DNA of 64,000 nt from Meghimatium bilineatum (GCA_034231615.1 CM067309.1:24543965-24607964), one strand, 5' to 3'; shown: positions 10,765 through 22,765, counted from the first letter of the stretch. Made by a program: numbers and translations. The notes: generated from the letters alone by a model not told the origin.

Positions 10765-12035
10765 ATGCCTCAGTGCTACAAGGACTTAATGTCTCAGTGC
10801 TACAATGACTTAATACCTCAGTGCTACAAGGACTTAATGCCTCAGTGCTACAAGGACTTAATGTCTTAGTGCTACAAGGACTTAATGTCTTAGTGCTACA
10901 AGGACTGAATGCCTCAGTGCTACAAGGACTGAATGCCTCAGTGCTACAAGTACTTAATGTCTCAGTGCTAAAAAGACTTAATGCGCCAGTGATACAAGGA
11001 CGTAATGCCTCAGTGCTACAAAGACTTAATGCCTCAGTGCTACAAGGACAATGCCTCAGTGCTACAAGGACATAATATCTCAGTGCTACAAGGACGTAAT
11101 GCCTCAGTGCTACAAAGACTTAATGCCTCAGTGCTACAAGGACTTAATGCCTCAGTGCTACAAGGACTTAATATCTCAGTGCTACAAGGACTTAATGCCT
11201 CAGTGCTACAAGGACGTAATGCCTCAGTGCTACAAAGACTTAATGTCTCAGTGCTACAAGGACTTAATGCCTCAGTGCTACAAGGACGTAATGCCTCAGT
11301 GCTATAAGGACTTAATGCCTCAGTGCTACAATGACTTAATGCCTCAGTGCTACAATGACGTTAGGCCTCAGTGCTACAAGGACGTAATGCCTCAGTGCTA
11401 CAAGGACGTAATGTCTTAGTGCTACAAAGACTTAACGTTTCAGTGCTACAAAGACGTAATGCCTCAGTGCTACAAAGACTTAATGCCTCAGTGCTACAAG
11501 GACTTAATGCCTCAGTGCTACAAGGACTTAATATCTCAGTGCTACAAGGACGTAATGCCTCAGTGCTACAAAGACTTAATGCCTCAGTGCTACAAGGACT
11601 TAATGCCTCAGTGCTACAAGGACTTAATATCTCAGTGCTACAAGGACTTAATGCCTCAGTGCTACAAGGACGTAATGCCTCAGTGCTATAAGGACTTAAT
11701 GCCTCAGAGCTACAATGACTTAATGCCGCAGTGCTACAATGACGTTAGGCCTCAGTGCTACAAGGACGTAATGCCTCAGTGCTACAAGGACGTAATGTCT
11801 TAGTGCTACAAAGACTTAACGTTTCAGTGCTACAAAGACTTAATGCCTCAGTGCTACAATGACGTAATGTCTCAGTGCTATAAGGACTTAATGTCTCAGT
11901 GCTACAAGGACGTAATGACTCAGTGCTACAAAAACGTAATGCCTCAGTGCTACAAGGACGTAATGTCTCAGTGCTACAAAAACGTAATGCCTCAGTGCTA
12001 CAAGGACTTAATGCCTCAGTGCTACAAGGACAAGC
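10765..12035. repeat. 24-bp minisatellite array
   Basis: About 53 copies of TGCCTCAGTGCTACAAGGAC plus TTAA or GTAA (24 bp). A larger block, including the variants ATATCTCAG, GACGTTAGGCC and TTAACGTTTC, recurs with the same internal order at about 11100-11470 and 11540-11850. Open frames here reflect the period of eight codons. Confidence 0.95.
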
Positions 12036-12490
12036 TAGATCTACTAATAAACACATTTATTAAACTTACTGTTTGCAGTGGCGCCAGAGCGAAGCCAGTA
12101 TCAAAGATATAGTTGTCTATACGTCACAGATCTAGTTGTCTATACGTCAAAGATATAGTTGTCTATTTTATCGAAGTACAATACATATTTAAATTTAAAC
12201 AGTACCACAGACGTGGTAATTGTTTATCAATGTGTTTCCTAAACTGGATAGTTGTACATTCTGACGCGTGATCCATGTACGTCCTGACAGTTTTATTTTG
12301 TCTTAGATCAAACGGATGTCAATTAATAACTTGGAATGTGAAAAGGGGCGGGGGTTGATTTATGGGGAAAAAACATGTAAGTGCTTAATTGTGTCTATAT
12401 ATAGAAGTCGTTGGACAGTATGGTGCCTCATTTGATCAATTTATATCATATTTAAAGAAAGATATTTTATTGTAACATTAACAACTGAAA
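12036..12490. other. nothing recognised; short repeats
   Basis: ATAGTTGTCTATACGTCA-type units repeat three times at 12106-12165. Nothing else was recognised. Confidence 0.5.
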
Positions 12491-13070
12491 TCAACGATGC
12501 TCTAGTAATGGACAACATCAAATTAAATCAGCGATGTTCTAGTAATGGACAGCACCAAATGAAATCCGCGATGTTCTAGTAATGGACAACACCAAATAAA
12601 AGCATGGATGTTCTAGTAATTGAGCGCATCAAATTAAATCAGCGATGTTCTAGTAATGGACAGCACCAAATGAAAACAACGATGTTCTAGAAATGGACAG
12701 CACCACAATAAATTAACAATGTTCTAGTAATGGAGTGCACCATATGAAATCAACGATGTTCTAGTAATGGAGTGCACCATATGAAATCAACGATGTTCTA
12801 GTAATGGACAGCACCAAATGAAATCAGCGATGTTCTAGTAATGGACAGCACCACGTGAAATCAACGATGCTCTAGTAATGGACAGCACCATATGAAATCA
12901 ACGATGTTCTAGTAATGGAGTGCACCAAATGAAATCAACGATGTTCTAGTAATGGACTGCACCAAATGAAATCAACGATGTTCTAGTAATGGACTGCACC
13001 AAATGAAATCAACGATGTTCTAGTAATGGAGTGCACCAAATGAAATCAACGATGTTCTAGTAATCGACAG
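12491..13070. repeat. 37-bp minisatellite array
   Basis: About 16 copies of a 37-bp unit containing GATGTTCTAGTAATGGACAG and CACCAAATGAAATCAAC. A GGAGTGCACC variant alternates with GGACAGCACC. Confidence 0.95.
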
Positions 13071-13104
13071 TGTAACATGGATATCTAAGCAGCATATATT
13101 ACAA

Positions 13105-13340
13105 ATTGCGACATCTCAAAAATGTGCGCGCTAATTCTCAATATCTTAGCATCGGGAATCATAGTTCATGGTATCTTAGCAACAGATATCACAGTTCATG
13201 GTATCTTAGCAACAGATCTCACAGTTCATGGTATCTTAGCAACAGATATCACAGTTCATGGTATCTTAGCAACAGATATCACAGTTCATGGTATCTTAGC
13301 AACAGATATCACAGTTCATGGTATCTTAGCAACGGGCATA
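13105..13340. repeat. 30-bp minisatellite array
   Basis: Seven units containing GGTATCTTAGCAACAGAT and ATCACAGTTCAT. It is open in two frames because the period is ten codons. Confidence 0.95.
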
Positions 13341-13449
13341 ATTACTGCATTATTGCTATAATTATATCACACGATAATATCCTTGATACAAGGAAAGTGG
13401 TTTTGACGCAGCTGTCGATCTTGATTTTACTGTTTACATTGCTGCTATA

Positions 13450-13960
13450 GTTGAACATCGGTGTTATTGTCGCTGCTGTTAACATTGTTGTTGTCGCTGC
13501 TGTTAACATTGTTGCTGTCGCGGTTGTTAACATTGTTGTTGCTGTCTAAATCTTCCAGTTTAGGAAACAAATTCACAAACAATTACCACGTCTGTCGTAC
13601 TATTTAAGTTTAAATTTGTATTGTACTTCGATCAAATACCGATAGACAGCTGTATCTGTTAACATTGCTGTCCCCGCTGTTGTTAAATTACTGTTGTTAC
13701 TATAGTTAACATTGTTGTTAACATTCTTGTTGTCGCTGTTGTTAACGTTGGTTTCTGTTGTTGTTAACATTGTCATTGTCGCTGTTGTAAACATTGTTCT
13801 TTTTGTTGCTGTTGTGAACATTGGTGTTTCTTTCAGTGTTTTTAACATTGTTATTATCGCTATTGCTAACATTTTTGTTACCGTTATTGTTTAAATTGTT
13901 GATGTTAACATTATTTTTATCGCTGTTAACATTTTTTATGTCAAAATTGTGGACGTTTTA
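13450..13960. repeat. GTT-rich degenerate array
   Basis: Irregular repeats of GTTAACATTGTTGTTGTCGC (period near 24-27). Diverged, especially after 13860. Confidence 0.85.
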
Positions 13961-14081
13961 TAGTTATTATTAAAGTCAGTGGTTGGCAACATGGACACTG
14001 GTGCATGATAGCTATGGACAATTGTGGGGGGGAGCTACGGAGAATAGAATTGCAACCCAGGTGACACAGACCAGTCTAGAC

Positions 14082-14312
14082 CAGTGATTCTCAACCTTTT
14101 TTGTACCATTCCCTATCTAAGTCTTTCTAAAAATTATAATGCCCAACCCTCCCCCCCCCATGTGACATATACATATTCTTTATATTTAAAAAAATTTAAT
14201 TCCTCCCAAACTGAAATCTAATTACAACTTGTTTGAATTGCCCCCCCCCCTTTCTAACACGAAAATCCCCCCCCCCACCTGTGGGGAGTGGACCGCACAT
14301 TGGAAAACACTG
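14082..14312. mobile_element. hAT-like MITE
   Basis: The left end CAGTGATTCTCAACCTT and the right end, read inward (CAGTGTTTTCCAATGTG), form imperfect terminal inverted repeats of the CAGTG(G)TTCTCAAC type known from hAT elements. Flanking octamers GTCTAGAC (14074-14081) and GCCTAAAC (14313-14320) agree at 6 of 8 positions, as expected for an old 8-bp target duplication. The 231-bp interior is C-rich and non-coding. Confidence 0.7.
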
Positions 14313-14760
14313 GCCTAAACGGTACACGATATTCTGTTTTTGAACAATCTTTAGACCTATTTTATATATGAAAAAAATAAGAAACGTGTTGAGCCCTATT
14401 ATAAGTGAATGAGCCGTTTTCGAGATTGAGGGGCGGAGGCAGTAGATAAATACCTCCCAAAAGTATGTGTCACGTGTTTATGAGATAACAGGTGATGTTG
14501 ATGATATTCATAATGATTCTGCTGCTGTTAATGCTGTTGTTGTAGCTGCTATTAGTAGTAACTTTGCTAACTTTTGATAGCTGTTCTCGTCCTCTCGTCA
14601 TCTGTTGTTACAGACGACATCCAGGTCATCTTGAACTGTTTCTCACGCTGAGGACACACTACGTATTGATCTTGATTTTATAAGATTCAGTTTCCATCCT
14701 TCCTATGTGATTCTCATATTTCACGTTGACAAGCAAAATACATTTACGGGGAAATAGGAT
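14313..14760. other. nothing recognised
   Basis: No gene or clear repeat was recognised. Confidence 0.5.
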
Positions 14761-14764
14761 CGCC

Positions 14765-15165
14765 AAGTCAATGCTTGGACAGCCAGTGGTTCTCAAGGTC
14801 TTGAAGCTGTGGTACCCTTACAGTCAATGCTAGGACAGCATGTGGTTCTCAGGGTCTTGAAACTGTATTACCATTACAGTCAATGCTTGGACATCATGTG
14901 GTACTCGGAATCTTGAAGATGTGGTACCCTTACAGTCAATGCTTGGACAGCATGTGGTTCTCAAGGTCTTGAAGCTGTGGTACCCTTACAGTCAATGTTT
15001 GGACAGCATGTGGTTCTCAGGGTCTTGAAGCTGTGGTACCCTTACAGTCAATGCTTTGACAGCATGTGGTTCTCAGGGTCTTGAAACTGTATTACCATTA
15101 CAGTCAATGCTTGGACAGCATGTGGTACTCGGAATCTTTAAGATGTGGTATCGCTGTAGTAAATC
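14765..15165. repeat. ~56-bp array, seven units
   Basis: Units contain CAGTCAATGCTTGGACAGCA, TGTGGTTCTCAGGGTCTTGA and AGCTGTGGTACCCTTA. The first unit reads CCAGTGGTTCTCAAGGTC, which resembles a hAT terminus, so the array may have grown from a transposon end. Confidence 0.9.
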
Positions 15166-15839
15166 AAATGCCTGGATTAAATGAGTATAGATAGACCATG
15201 GATTTGTCTTAGTGTTTTATCTCAAATTCCTGTTTCATCTTTCTTGTACCAGGATAACGATGCCATTTTTCTAACATGATATAGTCTAGATGGCGAAGAT
15301 TTTGTTACAGTTTTATTTTGGCATCACTGGTGCGACACACTCGATTTCGGCAATTATATGGTTCAGTTCGCTATTTTACAGATTCCACAGAATGTTGGAC
15401 GTCTGTAGCTAAATCTCTAGTAAAATATTCTGTGCGTCACAACTCGTTCATCAGCGTTGCTCCCACAGTTCGCTAACATTTTATGTCACCTATCCGAATT
15501 TTATCCACGTTAATCATTACTATATCATCTATCTCTGTCTGGAACGCTATCAACCTGACCACAGACGTTCACATCCCAGAGAATAAATTATCTACAGTTA
15601 CCCGTCCTGAACATTTATATACAAAAAAAATTATCATGTATAGAAATGAATCTTTGACAACCACAGAATAGTGAAAAACGATATCCAGTCAACCTATTCA
15701 AATATTCAGGTACATTCATATCAGATGGAATATGTAATTTAAAAGTCAAATATAGATTTACCATACAAATGCAACATTTCACAAGATTATGAACATTCTG
15801 TGTAATATATTTTTATCAATTGAAGTGAGAGAATTCTTA
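15166..15839. other. unrecognised; small open frame at 15483-15671
   Basis: The 62-codon frame on the plus strand starts ATG and has a hydrophobic N-terminus (I-L-S-T-L-I-I-T-I-S-S-I-S-V-W) followed by polar sequence, so it could encode a short secreted peptide or be chance. No homologue is recognised, and no in-phase splice donor was found that would join it to the carbonic anhydrase. Confidence 0.2.
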
Positions 15840-16535
15840 GAAGTTATATAGAACCCATACATGGAAGTGAACCTTGAACAATCAGAAGAATATTGAAAAA
15901 TAATATAAAGACAAAAAAGATGTGGTTCTATAGAAGAATATTAAAAACACCATGAAAAGATGGAAACCGTAATGAAGATATTTTTTTTTCATTTCCTTTT
16001 GCGCTGACGTTAGCGAATAGAGCAGAGGTCAGATCTCTCCAATTTTGTCTGTTCAAAGCTATTCTGTGCAGTTCTTGAATAGTATGGAAATTGGTTGTTT
16101 TACTTTCTCTAAGTATTGTTCTTCTGAGTGTTTCTTTTGGTCTACCCCTTGCTCTTTTGCCTGTAGGTATCCATTCAAGAGATTGGTGGTGTATTCTGTT
16201 GATGTCTGCGCGTAGGACATGCCCTATGTAGGACCAACCGCGTTTTTAATAACATCTGTTGTGTCACATCTGAAGATATCTTGAAAGAACGTAATTCAAA
16301 AATGGAGTTTCTCACCAGCAACAGAAAGAGAGTCAACATTCTTGGATATATCATTTGAAGAGGAAAGATGAAACACTTGCAACAACAGGCAAGTTAAAGG
16401 GCAAATGAAATAGGAGAAGACCAAGAGAGACGATAATGTCATCTGATCTTACACCATGACTAGTATGTGACATGAGAGAATATCCGTATCGAAAATGATT
16501 GACAGGATGACATAGAAGGCTGTGGAGAGACATGA
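15840..16535 (+). mobile_element. LINE family C relic, split by a family D insertion
   Basis: The left part (15840-15981) includes M-W-F-Y-R-R-I-L-K. The right part (16271-16535) includes D-I-L-K-E-R-N-S, then V-N-I-L-G-Y-I-I, then T-G-K-L-K-G-K and R-R-R-P-R. Together they follow the order of family C at 24780-25160. The two parts are separated by 15982-16270. Confidence 0.7.
15982..16270 (-). mobile_element. LINE family D 3' fragment, nested in family C
   Basis: The minus strand reads R-R-N-T-L-R-E-S-K, then I-Q-E-L-H-R-I-A, then N-W-R-D-L-T-S-A-L and a poly-A tail (TTTTTTTT at 15981 on the plus strand). TGAAGATAT flanks it on both sides (15973-15981 and 16271-16279), a 9-bp target duplication. 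Confidence 0.8.
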
Positions 16536-16805
16536 TAACCAACGTCACACGGCACTTTTCAATAGTCGTTTCTGCCCTTCTAGACGATACAGAAAAGGTC
16601 TATCAATACGTAGCTCTCAAATGCAATATAATAGTTGGCAGGGTATTTCTAAATACTAACATTTCTGGGCCAGTCAACCAAAGCTGTCAGACTAACGTGT
16701 ATATAGGCATGACGAACCAGCACATGAGAATGTAATAGTCTGGTCAAAAGTAGGGATCGACGGGGAGAAAAAGGGAAGCAAGTAGTTAAAACGTCACGAT
16801 AAGTC
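16536..16805. other. nothing recognised
   Basis: No domain or repeat was recognised. Confidence 0.4.
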
Positions 16806-16809
16806 GACT

Positions 16810-17330
16810 GTGTCATGTGACGTTTCTCTCCAGAACGTTGTCTCCCCCAATGAACTCCCTAAACCCTTCTCTGTCTTGGGCCATGCGGCTTGCATTTTCC
16901 AACGACGTATTCATACTTTCTTTAATGTTGTCAATCTATCGTCTTTTATGCCCTTTCTCTTCCGCCTAGGTGTTCTACCTTCCATTATTTGTCTTTCTAA
17001 ACAGTTGTGTCTCTTTATATGACCAAACAGGCGTAGTTTTCTTTTTGCTATTGTGTTTAGTAACCAACACTCTGGAATCTTCAATGTTTTTATAATATCT
17101 GAGTTTCTCTTTGTTTTTCTTCCATGATATTCTAAGTATCTTTCTGTAGCATTTCATATCAAAGGCGTTGATCTTCTTTGCCGCTGTTTTACTTAGGGTC
17201 CATGTTTCACAGCTGTATGTTGCAACCGGAAAAATAAAAGTTCGTAGCATTAGCAGTTTCGCTTCTATTTTTTTTTCCAAATGTTTTTCAACCGTGTTAT
17301 TTTACAATATGCCATTGCCAATCTGTTCCT
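16810..17330 (-). mobile_element. LINE family H fragment
   Basis: The minus strand encodes F-P-V-A-T-Y-S-C-E-T-W-T-L, S-K-T-A-A-K-K-I-N-A-F and C-Y-R-K-I-L-R-I-S-W, then a frame break. It is closely similar to the plus-strand copy at 27030-27610. Confidence 0.85.
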
Positions 17331-17359
17331 TATCGAGTGTGGTTAACTGAATGTTATCT

Positions 17360-17520
17360 CCGCCTAAGACAGATGTGCCGGGCCACTGGCGCAAATATAA
17401 CGGCGACACAACTCATTTAGATTGTCTGGACTACATTCTGCTGGAAATCTAGTAGGATCATTATCCTACTACAAGAGAGATCCAGCGGGAGTTTGAGAAT
17501 GAACGTTGAAGTAGAACAAG
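17360..17520 (+). mobile_element. SINE family S1 copy
   Basis: Head CAGATGTGCCGGGCCACTGG, middle CTACATTCTGCTGGAAATCT, tail GAGAATGAACGTTGAAG. The (GAA)n tail is eroded to GAAGTAGAAC. Confidence 0.85.
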
Positions 17521-17800
17521 AAAGCTACCAAACTGTCAACTGTGACACTAATCACTCCTCTCTCAGGACTCAATCATGCTGACATTAAAACTTTAACAGA
17601 AATCATAGACAGAGAGAGAGAGACAATTATCATAGGCGATTCTCCGCCTTTTGCTCGTCGAATATTCCTCATTCTGTTTGTCTAGTGCTCCGTCTTTTGC
17701 TCCTCATTCTGTTCGTCTAGTGCTCCGTCTTTTGTTCGTTGAGTGCTCCGTCTTATACTTGTCGATTGCTATGTTTTGTTCATGACAGTACTACTACACA

Positions 17801-17962
17801 CCCGTCGAAGACGGATGTGTCGGGCCATTGGCGCAAATAAAACGGCGACACAACGCATTTCCATTCTCTGGACTACATCCTTCTGGAATTATAATAGGAC
17901 CATGGTCCTGATACAAGAGATATCCAGTGGGAGCTTGAGAATGAACGCTGAAGAAGAAGAAT
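17801..17962 (+). mobile_element. SINE family S1 copy with target duplication
   Basis: A well-preserved S1 copy from GAAGACGGATGTGTCGGGCC to GAACGCTGAAGAAGAAGA. It is flanked by TACTACACA at 17792-17800 and 17963-17971, a 9-bp target-site duplication. Confidence 0.92.
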
Positions 17963-18251
17963 TACTACACAAAACATCAATTCGTGCGTGTCTTCATATG
18001 TGCTTCCTCTATTGAACATATGGAAAACACGTTCACTATAAAGTCAATCTTCTGAGCCTTACATGACATTATTTTATCCGATACCGTGTTTTGAAGTCAG
18101 TATTTGCAATATCTGAAGGAACATATTTAACAAAGATTAAACAAGATCTTCCAGACGTAAAATTAAGCAAATCTGTATCAACGGATGAAATTATTGTACG
18201 TTCAAGGATATATTTCTGCTAGTTAGTATATGCATAATATCTATCAGTACA
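17963..18251. other. nothing recognised
   Basis: No gene or repeat was recognised. Confidence 0.4.
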
Positions 18252-18672
18252 TGAAATCATTTTGATAATGATGTTGATGATGCTGATAATGATGATGATG
18301 ATGATGGTTGTGGTGATGATGATGATGATGATGGTGGTTATGATGATGATGAATTGATGATGATGATGATGATGATGATGAGGATGAGGATGATGATGAT
18401 GATGAGGATGAGGATGATGATGATGATGAGGATGAGGATGATGACGATGGTGATGATGATGATGGTGATGATGGTGGTGATGATGATGATGATGATGATG
18501 ATGGTGGTGATGATGATGATGGTGATGATGATGGTGATGATGGTGGTGATGATGATGATGATGAGGATGAGGATGATGATGATGATGAGGATGATGATGA
18601 TGATGAGGATGAGGATGATGATGATGATGAGGATGAGGATGATGATGATGATGAGGATGATGATGATGATTT
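18252..18672. repeat. (GAT)n microsatellite block
   Basis: About 420 bp of GATGAT with interspersed GAGGAT and GGTGGTGAT. The Met/Arg/Val-rich open frame is a by-product of the triplet. Confidence 0.95.
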
Positions 18673-19347
18673 TATTATTTATTTTGTTGTTACGTCATTT
18701 TCACAATCATCATTTGTATCATCATCATATGCGTCATCATCATCAAATCCAACAGCTTCATGGTGAGTCTCATTAATACCATCATTACTATAATTATTGA
18801 TGTCATTATCATCCTATATTCTAGTTATCACGGTTATCAATATCTTATGTTAATTGAAAGATATGTCTTCTCTGTCAGCTGCCCCGCCATCTTTTTAGTT
18901 TACTTGGTCACCCATTGTTTGTCTTTCCTCCGACGAGGTGCTTCGCAGCAAGTGAGCTGTTCCTCGTGTAGGAGGACCATTCCATTACCACCCTTGTGTC
19001 CCTAGGTCCCAGGCCAGATTTCTTCCGTGTGAGCTGTGTTGGGTAGGGACAATCAAAATAGACTTAGGGCTGACATACCTTCATAGACAAGGTGCTGCTT
19101 TGCCAAACACGTCGTGGGTCTAGAATTTAATCTATGCATTTCGTCTGCACTCGCCTCGTCCGTTTGTGATGGCCTTCCAATCCATCGCCAAGTGCAGCCT
19201 GTGTATTTTGACTCTTCGTCATTGCGTATATTACCCAACGAAGTATATGCGGTGGGGATCATCTTTCACTCTACCAACGTCCTCATCACCATCATCTGCA
19301 CCAGTCACACACAACCACATAATAATTTCCTGTTATCCTACAACCAT
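18673..19347. other. unrecognised
   Basis: Overlapping small frames occur at 18890-19260 on both strands, but no domain is recognised. Confidence 0.35.
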
Positions 19348-19510
19348 TTCTTCCTCTTCTTCAGCGTTCATTCTCAAACTCCCACTGGATCTATCCTGTA
19401 ATAGGACAATGTTCCAACTAGATTTCCAGCACAATGTAATCCAGAGAATGGAAAACGTCGTGTCGCCGTTTAATTTGCGCCAATGGCCGACACATCCATC
19501 TTCAGTGGGC
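19348..19510 (-). mobile_element. SINE family S1 copy
   Basis: Plus-strand TTCTTCAGCGTTCATTCTCA is the tail and CCAATGGCCGACACATCCAT the head. Full length with point divergence. Confidence 0.88.
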
Positions 19511-19869
19511 TACACCACTAAATCCTTTGCACACAACTACTGCAGAATACCTACCTAACTTAAGATCTCCTTATGACTATACATTACGACTTTTTAAAGA
19601 CTTATTTATGACAATATTACGACTTATAAGAACAATATTACGACCACTTCTGACTACAAAACGACTTATTTACGACTTATGCATGATGTATGCTGGTTTA
19701 TTAACCTATTAACTTGGTGTATTCCATCCAAAGAGAAAACAGGTAACAGTTATTTTGTTGTCCTACTCTCATTATGTCCTGTGTGTCTGTACTAGCCTAG
19801 AGACTAATCCCAGCATGCCACTGACAGACACGACCGCGATTTAACGTACAATAACACTAGTTGATACGA

Positions 19870-21290
19870 ATTGCTCAGTTAATGAGATAGAACTTCATTA
19901 TAAATCTAACACATTTGTATAAATGAGAATTATAAAACACTACATCTATTCTATATCCATGCATGGTTATAAAACACTACATCTATTCTATATCCATGCA
20001 TGGTTATAAAACACTACATCTATTCTATATCCATGCATGGTTATAAAACACTACATCTATTGTATATCCATGCATGGTTATAAAACACTACATCTATTCT
20101 ATATCGATGCATGGTTATAAAACACTACATATATTCTATATCCATGCATGGTTATAAAACACTACATCTATTCTATATCGATGCATGGTTATAAAACACT
20201 ACATCTATTCTATATCCATGCATGGTTATAAAACACTACATCTATTCTATATCGATGCATGGTTATAAAACACTACATCTATTCTATATCCATGCATGGT
20301 TATAAAACACTACATCTATTCTATATCCATGCATGGTTATAAAACACTACATCTATTCAATATCCATGCATGGTTATAAAAACACTACATCTATTCTATA
20401 TCCATGCATGGTTATAAAACACTACATCTATTGTATATCCATGCATGGTTATAAAACACTACATCTATTCTATATCGATGCATGGTTATAAAACACTACA
20501 TCTATTCTATATCCATGCATGGTTATAAAACACTACATCTATTCTATATCGATGCATGGTTATAAAACACTACATCTATTCTATATCCATGCATGGTTAT
20601 AAAACACTACATCTATTCTATATCGATGCATGGTTATAAAACACTACATCTATTCTATATCGATGCATGGTTATAAAACACTACATCTATTCTATATCCA
20701 TGCATGGTTATAAAACACTACATCTATTCTATATCGATGCATGGTTATAAAACACTACATCTATTCTATATCGATGCATGGTTATAAAACACTACATCTA
20801 TTCTATATCCATGCATGGTTATAAAACACTACATCTATTCTATATCGATGCATGGTTATAAAACACTACATCTATTCTATATCCATGCATGGTTCAGAGA
20901 CTTGTATAATCAAGGCACAACTAGAAGACAGAAACGATACGTTTGAGATGTAGATATATAGAAGCATAGGGAAAACTTCATGGAAAGAGAAGATAATGAA
21001 CACAGAGGTTTTAATTCTTTGCATGAAAAAAATAACTATTTAAGGAAGTAAAGATCAAACAAATAAACTATTTTGAACATATTAAAAGAAGTGACATCTT
21101 GGTGAAGACCTTACATGAGGGTAAAACAGAAGACATTCGAGTAGGAAGGTAGGCAGAGATACAAGATGGAGAGAAACATCACGACATGGACAGGTTGCAG
21201 TCTAGCAAAGTTCATCACCACGGCAAGAGATAGGGAATGCTGGAAGTCCGTTACAGTCAACCTTCCTTGTGGAGAAGGCACTTGATGATG
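19870..21290 (+). mobile_element. LINE family A fragment with a 26-unit internal array
   Basis: Family A sequence enters at about 19870, is interrupted at 19930-20892 by tandem copies of its own I-I-K-C-Y-I-Y-S-I-L-M-Y-G segment, and resumes at TTCAGAGACTTG. The continuation reads on to E-H-I-K-R-S-D and a GATGATGAAGAAG tail at 21283. Many frame breaks make it non-functional. Confidence 0.85.
19930..20892 (+). repeat. 37-bp array derived from LINE A, 26 units
   Basis: The length is 963 bp, which equals 26 x 37 plus one extra A (in the unit at about 20370-20380). Each unit carries TTATAAAACACTACATCTAT and ends CATGCATGG. Units ending in the palindrome CCATGCATGG alternate irregularly with CGATGCATGG units. 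Confidence 0.97.
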
Positions 21291-21389
21291 AAGAAGAAGA
21301 ACTCATTTAGCTTTACTGTTGAACCTAGCGCATTTAATATGACTGATTCAGTAACGTTTCAGTAATATATATCGTATAGGTAAAATATC

Positions 21390-21560
21390 ATGTATTGAAC
21401 ATATAAAAAGACAGCAAGTAAATTGGTTCGGCCACATTATGAGAATGAGCCCAAACCACATACCAATAAGAGCACATAACAAAACATGATCCGGATATAG
21501 AGTCAAATGTATAAAAGGAAAACGGTGAACAGAAAACATCAAGATAATATGAACCAACAA
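21390..21560 (+). mobile_element. LINE family K fragment
   Basis: Encodes E-H-I-K-R-Q-Q-V-N-W-F-G-H-I-M-R-M, the conserved C-terminal motif, followed by degraded basic sequence. Too short to place in a clade. Confidence 0.65.
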
Positions 21561-22340
21561 GGACTCAACGCAACCAATGTGACATATCTGGCCTTGGAGC
21601 GACAACTGATCTTCCCACTCTTACACTGAACAGCAAGTGTGGATTCTTGATTAGAATCTAGCATCACAGCACGTGAGGCGCTCCCATAAGTGCTCCGCTC
21701 TCCATTCCAGCCAGCCATCCAGTGTATGAATTTGTTATATCTGAAATATATGTTAGACATAAAAACAATACTAGAGCTTCAGCCCTCACATTTCGTAGAC
21801 GGGCACAGCATGGGTGGGCGAAATAACAAAAGAACCTCTCGCAAGGGCCAAAGTTGTGATCTGATGTCGATTTCTGTTTCGGCAAGTGTGGATACGCTCA
21901 ACCATCATTTATCCGGGGAAAGAAAAAAGAGAATTGGGGAGGAGAAGGGTTTTTCACAAAGCGTTACACAGCTTTGAGATATGAAATCTCTTGGATATGA
22001 AATAAGGCTCTGTCGAAAGCAATTCTTCGCCATCTGCTTTAACAAAAGGATACAAGAACTTTATTGCTAGTAACTCCTGAAATCGACGCAAAAGCACACA
22101 CAGAATTGAAAAAATATTATTTCTAATTTAAGAAATGATTAAATAATAGTCTTAGAATAGTATGACATTTGTTGGTAGTGTCAGAACTGAATAGACAGCC
22201 ACCAGACACGAACGACAGGATACAGTCTCCTTGACGGTTCTAGTGCCCATATTACTTTCATATGTGTTACCCTATTAGACAACCCTACGAGTGTAGTGTA
22301 GTTAGGTTGCTCCCCTTTTGTTCTATATGTGTTTGCCTTT
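21561..22340. other. unrecognised
   Basis: Small frames on both strands at 21540-21977 have no recognisable domain. The recurring box lies just beyond, at 22341-22370. Confidence 0.4.
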
Positions 22341-22568
22341 GTCTTGATAAAGGCATTTAAGACGACACGTAAGTAAATTTCTGTTCATGTTAGACAAAAT
22401 ATGTCACCATTCATGTTTTTCCTTTATTAGTATCATTTTGTACTTAATGTCCCCTGAAATTTACTTTTCCAAAATGTGTTTTTATTGTAGCATTTTTAAG
22501 TAGTTCCTTTTTTTATTTTTATGTTAACAATATGGCATATTACGACCCTCACTGGTTATGGGCCTTAA

Positions 22569-22760
22569 TACAGTGAAATTCCTCTTTAGCGCATCCTTTT
22601 ATAACACATTTCCCTATTTATGAACACTTTTCAAATCCTTAATTACATTTATATATTTATTCTTTGTTTGTGCTGTATATAGCAAATATCTGTTATTATA
22701 TACATATTTCGTCAAAAGAAGCTATTATAATGCTATTATTAAATTAATATTATATGTGAC
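22569..22760. mobile_element. Tigger/pogo-like MITE, family M copy
   Basis: Begins ACAGTGAAATTCCTC and contains TGCTGTATATAGCAAATATC and ACATATTTCGTC. The same landmarks occur at 31258-31440, 31661-31850, 51197-51360 and 53570-53762. Termini of the type CAGTGAAATCYCGTTATAAC are typical of pogo/Tigger derivatives. No coding capacity. Confidence 0.6.
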
Positions 22761-22765
22761 TATTT

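Noticed and set aside
15483-15671. Small secreted-peptide-like frame as a possible first exon of the carbonic anhydrase
   Set aside because: No splice donor of the required phase was found and it lies 17 kb upstream among transposons.
18354-18776. Methionine-rich 140-codon frame
   Set aside because: Pure translation of the GAT microsatellite.
20040-20892. Regular spacing suggestive of a CRISPR array
   Set aside because: Units are contiguous with no variable spacers, the host is eukaryotic, and the unit derives from the flanking LINE.
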